From Opisthorchis felineus (lineage: Eukaryota > Platyhelminthes > Trematoda > Opisthorchiida > Opisthorchiidae), in the NCBI GenBank assembly GCA_004794785.1, contig SJOL01006402.1, positions 289,162 through 353,161 on the forward strand: 64,000 nt of DNA, given 5' to 3'. Below the pieces are notes generated by a model. It was not told where the DNA came from and ran no database searches. It saw nothing but the letters and a program-made list of their open reading frames with translations. Position 1 is the first letter of the stretch. The number at the start of each line of letters is the position of its first letter. Of the stretch, positions 1 to 9,984 are shown piece after piece. A program made the position numbers and the translations under genes.

Positions 1-204
1 GGCCAATCTTCGTCGGAAAAAGGCGGGAACAATCAGCGCAGGCCAATTGGGCGACCATGTTCGTACCAACACTTTCATTGTTGGGAACTCGATGGTGGGC
101 TACCAAGCCAGCTTTCGATTTGCAGCACTTGCCACATTCCTCACACGTGAGCCCCACGAGTCTCTCCTGTGTACTGGTTGGAACTGGTGCGGAGGCACCA
201 GATT
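1..204. other. Unassigned left edge
   Basis: I recognise nothing here. Two overlapping short open frames run through it, but neither resembles a known family. The first bases loosely resemble sequence near 54650 (a shared GGCCAATCTT start), too short to call a repeat. Confidence 0.3.
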
Positions 205-360
205 ACAATTACAACTCGTATACATCTTCGGCAACATCAGTGAACTACATAGTTATACAAAGTTTTAGTGGCTAGCTTATCAAGTGCTTACTGAACTCGG
301 TTGTCCACAATTCCCGATCTGTTTCCACACTGAAGCTGGAGTCTTACTGTTATAAACGTG
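205..360 (-). repeat. Repeat A fragment, inverted
   Basis: By eye this stretch is the reverse complement of 3258-3410, at roughly 90% identity. It therefore belongs to the repeat A family, in the part just upstream of the AATAAA-containing 3' section. Only this short piece is present; the longest copy is at 26160-29990. It is non-coding. Confidence 0.75.
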
Positions 361-511
361 TTTGTGTGTTGTGTGTTCGTGTTGTTGTATAGCTGAGACG
401 TGAACTCCGCGGACAGACGACGTGAGGCGTTTTGGGGTTTTTGACCAACGATGACTCAGAATCGTTGCTCGTTTTGGATGTCGTCAACGGGGTAATTAGA
501 AAACGAGTAGT

Positions 512-790
512 TGGTTGTGCATCAGGTGGCTTGGTCATGTACCACGCATGCTGAAAAGCCGTCTACCGAGACCAGTATTGTTCTTCGTATCTCCTTCAGA
601 ATGGCGCGAACCGCCAGGTGGATAACGTATGACTTGGCAGAAGGGTGCGAAAGAGATTACGAAGAGTTTTGGCGTTGTTGGTGCGGTGGTCCTCCGGGAT
701 GGGGTCCCCTTGACCCCGCCTGCGCTTCGCTGTAATTGTTGCAGAAACAGCGGCTGATCGATGTCAGTGGCGTTTGAGCCGCCGGTTTCT
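512..790 (+). pseudogene. RTE-like LINE 3' relic (end of ORF2)
   Basis: One frame from 512 reads IRWLGHVPRMLKSRLPRP and stops at 623. The motif RWLGHVxRMPxxRLPR is typical of the C-terminus of RTE-like LINE ORF2, the stretch after the reverse transcriptase. The DNA downstream (GGCTGATCGATGTCAGTGGC, then CCGGTTTCTTTCC) matches the same positions in the LINE ends at 52850-52920 and 59135-59175, so this is a 3' fragment of the same family. It stops short of the GAT-repeat tail seen in the other two copies. Frameshifts and the stop make it non-functional. Confidence 0.7.
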
Positions 791-1039
791 TTCCGAAATT
801 CAATTTAATTCATCAGCTATAAACCATGTACCGTAGGTAGATTGGTTCCAACTGTTACAGTTTCGATCACCGGAAGGCATGATATTGTATGATATACAGC
901 CGAGCGTTGGAGGCATGTTGGGTTAGTTCATGAACTGGGTAGCTGCGCATTAAAGGCGATAGATTTGATGCATGAATTCAGCCGGCTGCTCGATTGGGCC
1001 AGTTCTGCCAACGTCACTGGCCAGTGTAAAGGGGAGGGC

Positions 1040-1590
1040 AGCATTGCTGCTCCCGTGAATATGGACGTCGTTGTCGATCTCCTAGTTGGTGATGGTGCTA
1101 CTGCGGATGACTGTGAGATGGTTACAAGTGTCGGGAATCAGAAGTGGACTAAAGTTAGGTTTAAGTGCTCTATAGGAGCAGATTTGACAACAAGTAGCCA
1201 TCTACTCACTAGATATTTGCTACGACTTCATCCATGGATACATCTTTGAATACGCATGAGGTCCCTGAATTCTAGGACTCAAGTCTATAACACTTGATCT
1301 TATGACTGCCTTGAATATACTCCTCTTCATCTTTAACTTTCCTGGGTCCAAAGTAGGTGTAAACATTGACCCTTCATTAGTGACAACGGGGTTAGTTGGT
1401 CAAGAAATAGGTTTGCCTTTACAAAAGTAAGATGTTTGAACAATCTTATCGAATTTTAAACGAGATTAAATTGAAGGTACATATTTTATTTCAGATTCAT
1501 CATCGAGCGAAGGTAGTCTACTGAAACTCAAACAGAGTGACTGTCAATTATGGTTGTACCATTCAATAAATAAAAATACTTCGCCGATAG
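1040..1590 (+). repeat. Repeat A, partial copy
   Basis: It aligns by eye with 2800-3540 and 28270-28940. Shared landmarks include GAGCAGATTTGAC, CATGAGGTCC(C/T)TGAAT, a T-rich run ending in CAG near 1494, and a CAATAAATA motif near 1565. The copy has internal deletions relative to the others. A 94-residue open frame (965-1249) crosses its left edge but is not kept in the other copies, so I do not call it a gene. Confidence 0.7.
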
Positions 1591-1984
1591 TGGTTTAATA
1601 AGTTTTACTTACTTACTTTACTCTTCATTCGACTCTTATTCGACTGCGCTATTTTTCGACCTCGGACTTCCCATAAATTAGAATATCGACCGTTAAATCA
1701 AAATACTGCTGGTGGCAAAGTCAGCGTGGATGCCGTTTCCTGAGGTACAGCGAGTGGAAGCCATGAAAGGCTATTAAAAATATAAGGTGGGAAGGAAAAC
1801 CACAGGCCTGGGTTATCTCGCACCGTATATTAGCAATATACGTGAATGAATAGAATAACCAACAAGACCAGGGAAGGCGAATAGAAAACAAGTCGCATAT
1901 CTGAAAATTATTCGGATTGATTCAACAAAGATCATATATCTTGTCTAAACTGCACGTACCATACAAAATCTTAAGATAGATATC
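1591..1984. other. Unassigned spacer between two repeat A copies
   Basis: AT-rich sequence with no long open frame and no recognised repeat. It separates the end of one repeat A copy from the internal start of the next. Confidence 0.3.
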
Positions 1985-4072
1985 AGACTCATACCGCGTG
2001 TATTTAGTGAGTCTCTGTTAGCAACTTTTGGTATGCTATAAATGGTGCTTTGGATTCATAGGAATATTTTCCGGAATATATGCTACATCCAGTGCAAGCT
2101 TAAGGCAGCAGCACGGGTGTTTGACAAAAGTTGCTTTCATTCTAGATTTCTCTTCCCTCCATTGAAGAAGGCGGAGTGTGAGACTCAGCATAGGATAAAG
2201 AATGTCCTTGGGTAGAGCATGCAGTTGAGGTGAGGGTTGTCAGCCTTGCACTCTTTTGCACTGTCGGGGAGAAAAGGGGCGTACAAGGCACGGAAAGAGT
2301 TGGTGAATGTTTGGGGCTAAAGTAGTGACCGGTAAAGGCTTATGAGGAAGTAAAAATGTTGGTGAGCAGGAGAGGCGCATTGAGGGCATGGACTGTGGGG
2401 AGTCAGGGTCCATCGACCACTTATAGGAGAAAGGCGGGAGTGCTAGCATCGTGGCGATGTATGTTACTTGCATGTGGGTTGAATGATACTTGTTCCTGGG
2501 TAATGAAATATAGTAAACCCTGCAGTCCCCAGCTAGGGCATCATTATTATCAGAGACAGTTAGATCGTATCAGGAGTGGCTGTCTTAGTATCTTATCTAT
2601 TCGGATATTGTAGGCATGATTGTGGAAATGAATATGGGTGGCAACACTTTGGCATGAACGATGAGTTGGACGACGGACATGAAAAAGAGCCCCAGAGTAG
2701 CTTGAAATAGTGAGCAGCTTTCAACATGTGTGTCTGGGATGTGGAAGCTTTTTTATATATAACGAGATGCTAAAGATCACAAAAGATTCGGTTTACATAT
2801 GCAAGCACGGGAGCTGATCGACTTCCCGGAAAGGTGCCCCTAGCTGGCGAGAATGCTGCTGCGGTTGAACACGAGGTGGTTGCAAGCTATGATAAAAACG
2901 ACGGAGATGTCGTTTTTACTAAGCTACAGGGTATCAGTATCGGAGAGCAGAAGTTGATTTAAGTTAGGATTTAGTGCTCTAAATGAGCAGATTTGACGCT
3001 AAGTAACCTCGTACTCACTGGATCTTGGCTACTGCTACATCCATGGGTGCACCTTTGAAGATGCATGAGGTCCTTGAATCCTAGGGCTCAAGCCTATACC
3101 ACTTGATCTCACGACTGAGTAGTGTTCACCCCTCTTTACCTTTAACTTCGTTGAGTCCAATAATGCGAATGATCACTGAATACCGCAGTCGAATCATGGG
3201 TGTGCACATGGCTCCTTCATTGTCGGCAATGGGACTAATTGCCCAAGTAGTAAGTTAACGTTTATAACAGTAAGACTCCAGCTTCAGTGTGAAAACCGAT
3301 CGGGCATTGTGGACAATGGAGTTCAGTAGGCACTTGTTGAGCTAGCCACTACAACTTTGTTTAATTATGTAATTCACTGATGTTGCCGAAGATGTATACG
3401 ACTTGTAATTGATTATACATTCTTTTTTTCAGAGACTCTGTCAAGTGAAGGCGGCTTCCTGAGAACGAGAACTGTATTGACTACACATTACGTTTGCACC
3501 GATGCAACCAATAAATAGAAGCATAATTCGCCAAGTGTGTCCGTATATTTCCCAGGCGTGGGCTTGGCAGACGGACGGCATATGTGAGTATGGAGGACCG
3601 TCGGTGGCCGCTAGGTTAGTCTGCCACTTATAGTTGGGGCCTCATATTCATCGGCCCGCGCAGATACTGGCCTATGTTTACTATAGGTATCAAAGATAAG
3701 TGACAACGCGTACAGTTATGTGTATGACGGACCGTCGCTGGCCGTTAGATTAGGTTACCTTGCATAGTTGACGCCTCATAATCAGCGTCGCATATAGGCA
3801 CGGGCCTAGCAGTTACGATAAGTAGCCAAGGTAGGCGACATCGCGTACAGTTAGGAGTATGACGAGCCGTCGTTGGCAGTTAGATTAGGTTTATGTGCAT
3901 AGTTGATGGCTCGTATTCATCGGTTCGCTTGAATACTGGCCTGGTGTTCACGATAAGTAGCAAAGATAAGTGACAAGGCGTACAGTTATGGGTACGACGG
4001 CCGTCATTGGCCATTGGATTAAGTTACCGTGCATAGTTGAGGCTTCACAATCAGTGACTTACATAGACACGG
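1985..4072 (+). repeat. Repeat A, 5'-truncated copy with 3' tandem array
   Basis: The copy begins with CCGCGTGTATTTAGTGAGTC, which corresponds to about 27325 in the longest copy, and stays colinear with it through the AATAAATAGAA motif near 3515 and into the tandem array. It lacks the TATATG microsatellite that interrupts the copy at 26160-29990. No conserved protein is visible: open frames on either strand (for example 2240-2473 minus and 2356-2613 plus) are not preserved between copies. The right end is cut by the gypsy LTR at 4073. Confidence 0.75.
3588..4072 (+). repeat. Tandem array, ~134-bp units (repeat A 3' end)
   Basis: Units start at about 3588, 3722, 3857 and 3992, each with a version of GTATGACGGACCGTCG followed by GCATAGTTGA and ACGATAAGTAGCxAAGGTA. 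The period is 134-135 bp. The fourth unit is broken at 4072, after CACGG, by the gypsy LTR. The same unit recurs at 28988-29510 and on the minus strand near 46100-46290. Confidence 0.8.
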
Positions 4073-4256
4073 TGTGATGAACATGATTGATGCTCTATTC
4101 ATTGCTCTATTCATTATTCTCTTGTTTGAACATTCTAAATGTTGTACACACAGGCATAAAATCAAAAACGTACTTTCTACTTGTTACGCCGTGCACAATT
4201 CTGAATTTCTAGTTCGTTTGGTTATACCGATATACGTGCTGAACTTAATTTGTGCA
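4073..4256 (+). repeat. Candidate 5' LTR of the gypsy element
   Basis: It starts with TGTGATGAAC exactly where a tandem unit of repeat A is interrupted, and ends TTTGTGCA three bases before a TGG primer-binding-like site. The TG...CA ends and ~184-bp length suit a short gypsy LTR. The call is indirect because no second LTR is present for comparison. Confidence 0.5.
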
Positions 4257-4259
4257 TTT

Positions 4260-4277
4260 TGGCGTCGCAACTGGAAC
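4260..4277 (+). promoter_or_regulatory. Candidate tRNA primer-binding site
   Basis: TGGCGTCGCAACTGG begins three bases after the candidate LTR end. Starting with TGG (pairing with the CCA end of a tRNA) is the expected form. I cannot assign the primer tRNA by eye. Confidence 0.35.
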
Positions 4278-4285
4278 AATTCATC

Positions 4286-5007
4286 ATGCCTGCCGAAATA
4301 GAACCATCAAATGTTAATTCAACTACGCGAGACGTAGAGTATTATTTGGAACGGTTTGACATATGGTGTCTTACAAAGTCCGATATGGATGATGAGAAAC
4401 TCACGGCGTGTTTTCTACATTTTGTTGGCAAGAAGGCGTATACATTGATCAAGAATTTAGTATATCCTGAATCTTCAAGCGATGCTTTCCATAATGCATT
4501 GAAGAAAAAGTTCTGCAACACTTCAAACCGATTAGCTTCGTAGCAGCTGAAACAGCTAGGTTCAATATGTTGATCCGCTCCCATTCTCAGTCGGTTCGTG
4601 ATTTTGTATTGTAGTTACGGACACAGGCAGCCAAATGTGACTGCGGTGCCAAACTAGAGGATCAACTGCGTGATAGACTCATTGCTGGTATTCAATTGCC
4701 CGAATTAAAACAAAAGCTGCTGTTCTGTCCAGATCAACAATTCCAAACTATTCGGAAAATATGTGAGCAGTATGAAGATGTGAAGCAGGTACTGAAGACT
4801 GATGAAGCACAGTTGTTAAATTACCCTAAAAGAACTAATTCAAGAATGCAGATAGACAACACATTCAGACGCCGAACAAATTTTCGTGCTCCAAATCCAT
4901 CAATACGTCGCTTCACGGATCGTAATTCTAATTCAGCGGTTCAAAAGTTTGGGAAATGTGAATCTTATGGACGAAATCATTCCAGATACTCATGCCCTCA
5001 CAGGTAA
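4286..5007 (+). pseudogene. Gypsy gag relic
   Basis: The first segment starts MPAEIEPSNVN at 4286, shortly after the primer-binding site, and runs to a stop at 4541. It resembles the N-terminal half of flatworm gypsy capsid proteins (ERFDIWCL, LLHFVGKKAYxLI-like). The rest continues in another frame from 4696 and ends in a basic region with a degenerate zinc knuckle, CESYGRNHSRYSC, in which the second cysteine is tyrosine. Frameshift, stops and the altered knuckle show it is inactive. Confidence 0.7.
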
Positions 5008-5067
5008 GCGAAGTGTTTTATCTGCGGGAGAACGGGACACATTCAACTTGTCTGTAAGTCCAAAAAA

Positions 5068-5493
5068 GTGTGTCACTTAACTTCTGATCCAAATACTGAC
5101 GTGAAAACATTATCTGAAGACATCTCTACCATTTCTCCATATCTTTTGCACCAAAATTCGTCACACGTTTTTAAAACTTTGATATCCGCTTCTGGTCAAA
5201 AACATGATTTCATTGTTGACACTGGTAGTGTTGTGTCCATTATCCCACAGTCAGATCTAACTGCATTTTACCCCAGTGTTGTGATAGTGCCTACAGATGT
5301 TAATATCCGCGGTATCACTGGTAACTCTAGTTGGTAGTTGTACGAGGTACAAGGTACCCCCGTCGATTGTAATTTTTCAGTTTCAATCTCAGAACCATCG
5401 ATTATCGGACTCAAAGTTTTGCGCTCAGTGCGAACTTGTATCTCCTTACTGACTTCTGTAAATGAGAACGAACTCAAACAACTGATAATTTAA
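5068..5493 (+). pseudogene. Gypsy aspartic protease relic
   Basis: The active-site motif VDTGSVVSIIP is at about 5215-5247, with a hydrophobic run before it. A TAG stop at 5335 interrupts the frame, which then continues in phase with a flap-like and C-terminal part (SEPSIIGLKVLRS, the usual IIGxxFL element). It lies between gag and RT as in all Ty3/gypsy elements. The catalytic aspartate is kept, but the stop makes it a pseudogene. Confidence 0.75.
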
Positions 5494-5514
5494 TGTTCTA
5501 AGGCTACAGGTGGC

Positions 5515-6735
5515 ATGCGAATACCCAAGTTGAAGCTCGAAGCCACAGGAGATCCTATATTTCTCAAGAGACGAATTATTTCATTTGGCTTACGCGAATC
5601 TGTTTGTCAAGCATTAGATTCAGTGTGTGTGACTCCTGTTGAATCATCAAATTGGGCAACTCCGACGGTTACCCCACTAAAGGCCGATGGCATTACTACA
5701 ACGCACATGCACTACAGAAGAGCCCGAAGATGTACTATATCGTTTATCAGGTTCAAGTATGTTTTCAAAAATTGATCTAAAAGACGTCTATCTTCAAATA
5801 CTACTGGACGAAGCCTCTAGTAAGCTTACTGTGATCTACACACCTTTTGGGTTATTCCGATACAATTTCCTTTCCTTTGGTCTGAATGTTCCACCAGCTG
5901 TATTTCAGCAAGTTATGAATACTATTACAAGAGATTTGGAGGGTGTTGAGACGTACCAAGGTGATGTCATAGTGCGCGCTGCTGATAAACCTGTCCATGA
6001 TATGGGTCTATTGTTTTTACTAAAGCAATCTTCTGAGTTCAATGTAGCCATTGATCCTGGTAGATGCACTTTTGCAGTTCCATCACTTTCATGTCTTGGC
6101 TACATTGTGGATGACAGTGGTTTTAAATCCGATACAAACCGTTTATCCCCTTTAGTAAATGCGCCATCACCAGCTAATCTACAAGAACTGTGTTTTGTTC
6201 TAGGAGCACCTCAATATTATTCTCGTTTTGTTCCTAATTTTGCTAAACATGCAAGTTGCTTGTTTGATGTCATATCTGCCAATCAATTTTCTTGGTCCTC
6301 CAACCATGAAAAGACGTGTGCATTGCTCGGTCATATTCAAACTTCAGCTGTTTTGAAACCATTTTCCGCCAAACGTCATTCGACCATCATTACTGATGCC
6401 TCTCCCACTGGAATAGGAGCAATCCTTGAACAGTGTGGCAGACCGGTGATCTGCATTTCCGTCGACTCTAAAGGCCGAACGTGGGTATTCTCAAACTCAA
6501 CGAGAAGCACTTGCGGTATATTGGGCTGTCAAACGGCTTCATAAGTATCTTTTTGGATCAAATTTTGATATTGCTACTGATCTTGTGTCATCCTACAAAG
6601 TCTCTAGCGAAGTCATCCGCTGCTATGGCACAACGGTGGATTATTGCACTGAGTTCGTATACCTACACAATTGCTCATCGTAGTGCAAAGATGATTTCCC
6701 ATGCCGATTTCTTATCCAGAATTCCATTATGCGAC
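5515..6735 (+). pseudogene. Gypsy reverse transcriptase-RNase H relic
   Basis: The N-terminal part is in one frame (5515-5700, with VTPVESSNWATPTV, a form of the SSPWASPxV motif) and moves to another frame near 5690. The palm carries FSKIDLKDVYLQI and TPFGLFRYN. The catalytic box reads YQGDVIV instead of YxDD, so the first metal-binding aspartate of the pair is glycine. CLGYIV and a connection domain follow, then the RNase H start TIITDASPTGIGAIL near 6385. A further frameshift occurs near 6480, after which AHRSAKMISHADFLSR marks the RNase H end. Non-functional. Confidence 0.85.
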
Positions 6736-6834
6736 TAAGATTCAAACAATTCAGATTGCTTATTGATTCAACCATTACCAGTCAAGCGGAATGCGCTTGT
6801 TGCTGATACTAAAAGATACTTTGCCCCCTTTTTT

Positions 6835-7975
6835 CTGCGCTGCAACTTGGCTGGACACAGCAAGAGCGACGTCAATTTCCTGCACTTCACCCTCGCCGCG
6901 AACGTTTGTCCATTACTCCGGATGGTTTGTTGTGCTTTGAGGATAGAGTTATCATTCCACCGACTCAGCGAACGGCTGTTCTTGCAGATCTGCACTCTGG
7001 TCATCTGGGTGTTGGTAAAATGAAATCTCTTGCACGCTTGTCATGTTGGTGGCTGGAACTAGATGCTGATATCAAGCGTACTGCCAAAAATTGTGTTAAA
7101 TTTACACACAAGATTCATAGCAAATCTTCACAGTGGTATCCGTGGCCAGTTACTTGTGAGACATTTCAACGAGTTCATGCCGACTGTTGCGGTCCTTTTC
7201 TCGGTAAATACTGTGCTTTTATTTTTATTGATGCATATTCACGTTGGTCTGAAGTTTTTCTAACTACTTCTCCAAGTACTGAACTCACACAACAGGCATT
7301 GAGGAAAGTATTCAGCCATGAAGGTGTACCAACTGTTGTGGGCACTGACAACGGCACACACTTTACTGCAAAATCCCTCCAGGAATGGTTAAAAGGCCTT
7401 GGATGTCGACATCTTTCCACTGCTCCACAACATCCCCACTCGAATGGGCTTGTTGAGAATTTTGTGCGAACACTCAAATCTTTCATTGCTTCATTCTATC
7501 CTACTTTTTTTGTGGAGTTAGACCGCGAAATTGATAATTTTCTAATGCAATACAGGAATGCCGTCCATTCAGTTACTGGGAGGAGTCCTGCGATTCTTTT
7601 TAAATCTCGCTCGTTGCGTACAAGTCTTGACTGTGTCAAAACCGCGCAAAAGTGCAATTTTTTATACATGGCGACTGACAGGATTGCTTCCGTTGTTTTT
7701 TTAATTTTTCCAGACCAGAATTCATAGTTCGTGACACGAGATGCCAGTTTACGAACCCACAAGACGCAATAGAGTTTTCCTTGCTGCTTTATTCATCACA
7801 CATCATACATGACACTAAAGCGATATCATTTCCAATCTATTTATTAGAACCCAGTGTCAGCCAAGCAGTCAAGGTCTACCGTGTGGATGATGAAGTCCCA
7901 GTAAAACGTTCAAGTTTAGAGCTAGAAATCAATATACCACAGGTGCTGAATGGGAGAATACCGAACCATTTTTAA
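6835..7975 (+). pseudogene. Gypsy integrase relic
   Basis: The zinc-binding part has LHSGHLGVGKMKSLAR, but its CxxC is damaged (NCVKF). The catalytic core shows the first Asp in RVHADCCGPF, the second in GTDNGTHFT, and the Glu in HSNGLVENFVRTLK, so the D,D-35-E residues are visible from about 7165 to 7475. The frame ends at 7727 and the C-terminal part continues in other frames to 7975 (FVVRDTRC, then the 7781-7975 frame). It was the enzyme that joined the cDNA to host DNA; this copy is broken by the zinc-site loss and frameshifts. Confidence 0.8.
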
Positions 7976-9984
7976 CATAACCTTACCTGGTGCGAGTGTC
8001 GTGGGTGATAAAATTGAGATTCACAGGTAAGTAGCTTATTAGAAACAAGAGTTTATGCTCAAACCTTCATTGATCTTTGAATTTTGTCTTTTTTCAATGA
8101 ACGTCGCAGTGATATGACATTTCGTTATCCGCTGATAAAATGTCTGGTCCACAGTTGGTGGCTTGCGGTCTGGACCAGGCTACGGGTGTTTCAGGGTCAT
8201 GTCAGGATCATATGGAAACCGGTGAGAAGCTACGGTCCTGAATGCCGTTTTTTCATGGAAGTTGGGTTCTAAGTTGCGAGAACTCCAGCGAGGAAGGGGC
8301 ACATGTTACGCCAGCTGACGGTTTTTCGGCGTCAAAGTACGGAAATAAGTCCGGAAAATTGCTCTCAATATCGTACATGGTGTGCGAGTGTTTACACACA
8401 TCGTCACATTGGAACGCTAACAAGCTTGGTTGCCCGGAGGTCGATTGTAATCCGCATGTCCATCCAATGCATTTGGGTTCGGGTACCCAGATTTTGGCTG
8501 CCGGTTATACATGCATGCGGTTTACTACAACGATCACCTTGTTATGGTCAGTTTCAACAAGCGGCGTTTGCATTACCTGCAAAAATCCAACTGGCCAGTG
8601 TACGCGAGCAACCGCCGATTAGACGGAAATCAGGAGAAAGTGGTTTTTGGTTTGTTGAAGTGTTTTAAGTCGTTCAGGGTGCTCCATGAGTATGTCCGGA
8701 AAAAACATGGCATCGGCTTCACATATGATCATGTTTGGGTCCTGCTCGATAAGATGGGCCGCCTGGGCACATCCGTTTGTGATCTGCCGGGTATCTGAGA
8801 CGCACTGACACATTTGGATCTATGACTGTATCTGTTTGTGATGACAACATCTTGAATGTCTTACAGAGTTTGTTTGAAAAGTACGGTGATGCGGTGCAAG
8901 CAGATTCAGTGCAACGGAGGTTGTTACCAACTGCGACATGTAGTAGTCGCTGGTCGCAACGGTGTTGTTCACAGCGTGGTTTGCCTCAATATCCGTAGTG
9001 AGTCATAGGAGTGTTACCTCGTTGCGGTGGGACATATTGTGCAAACGACATTACGTTCGTCATTATTGACTTTCATGTCTTGTTGGACGTGTGGGTGGAG
9101 GTCGTTGCCTTCTTCCGTGAAATCCTCCTGCTTCTCAACGTGGTGCTGTAGTGAAGAACAGCGTGCGCTTTCCGCGCAAGTTAAGTAAACGGAGCTCTTG
9201 CCACTGTTTCCGGCCATTGCTCGTCCTTTTCCATTCTCTCTTGTCTTCATTTGCGAGTGTTGGGTGTGGATTCGGCGTCTATATACTTGCGCTTCAAGTA
9301 ATATCAATAAAGCTATATTTCCTGAAACACTGAATTCACATTTTCCGATAACACAAGCGTCATGGCAAACAAGGCGTCTAGGCCTTGCGTGGAAGAAGAA
9401 CTTACGTAGAGGTGCAATGGGTTCCATGCTCCACCAGTAAGATTGGCGCACACTGTGATGAATAAAATCCGTCGTGCTTGCAAGGTTGTGACATTATCAT
9501 TACATAATGCTCGCTCCACAAAATTGGCCGCTCCACAATTCGCTCTCTTGGATTGCGCAGCATTCAAATTAGATGATCCAGTGCTTTCAGGCCGAAGGGG
9601 GTAGTCACCCTCGAGCGACTGACGAAACATATATTTACACATTCAGATCTTCTAACGACACGCACTTTTCGTTGCATGGGATTAGGCTGGAATGTTGCAC
9701 GATCACCAGAGCGTAGTGGCCTTGGAAAACACAGGAGCAATTCATTTGGCTCGAAAACACTGACTAGGTTACTCTTGGGTCTCAGTTCATGCGCGTATCA
9801 CATAAAAGCAGTTTCGTTCCGTACTATTCGTAACTCAAACTTGTCCATGAGGACTCATCCCGCGATGCACATCATTTACGATATATCCGCAATTTCAGCA
9901 AAAATTTGATTAAGCTTACTTACGGCTGCGTACTTGGGAGCAAAATTCATTTTTTAACGGTCGCCATGCCTGAACATGATGTCA
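7976..9984. other. Unidentified 2-kb region
   Basis: Several open frames of 80-145 codons occur on both strands (8242-8622, 8303-8668 and 8511-8798 plus; 9014-9451 and 9313-9642 minus), but they overlap each other in different frames and none shows a motif I recognise. No copy of this region is seen elsewhere in the window. It may be an old element or host intergenic DNA. Confidence 0.3.

Larger units (their letters stand above)
4073..7975 (+). mobile_element. Ty3/gypsy retrotransposon relic
   Basis: Gag, aspartic protease, reverse transcriptase, RNase H and integrase follow in Ty3/gypsy order on the plus strand. Domains fall in several reading frames with internal stops, so the copy is dead. 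A candidate 5' LTR and primer-binding site lie at 4073-4277. I found no matching 3' LTR downstream to ~9 kb, so the right end is probably deleted. It is inserted in the repeat A tandem array. Exact subfamily is not resolved. Confidence 0.85.

Noticed and set aside
3588..4072. CRISPR-like array
   Set aside because: Units of ~134 bp are repeated along their full length without unique spacers, and the DNA is clearly eukaryotic.
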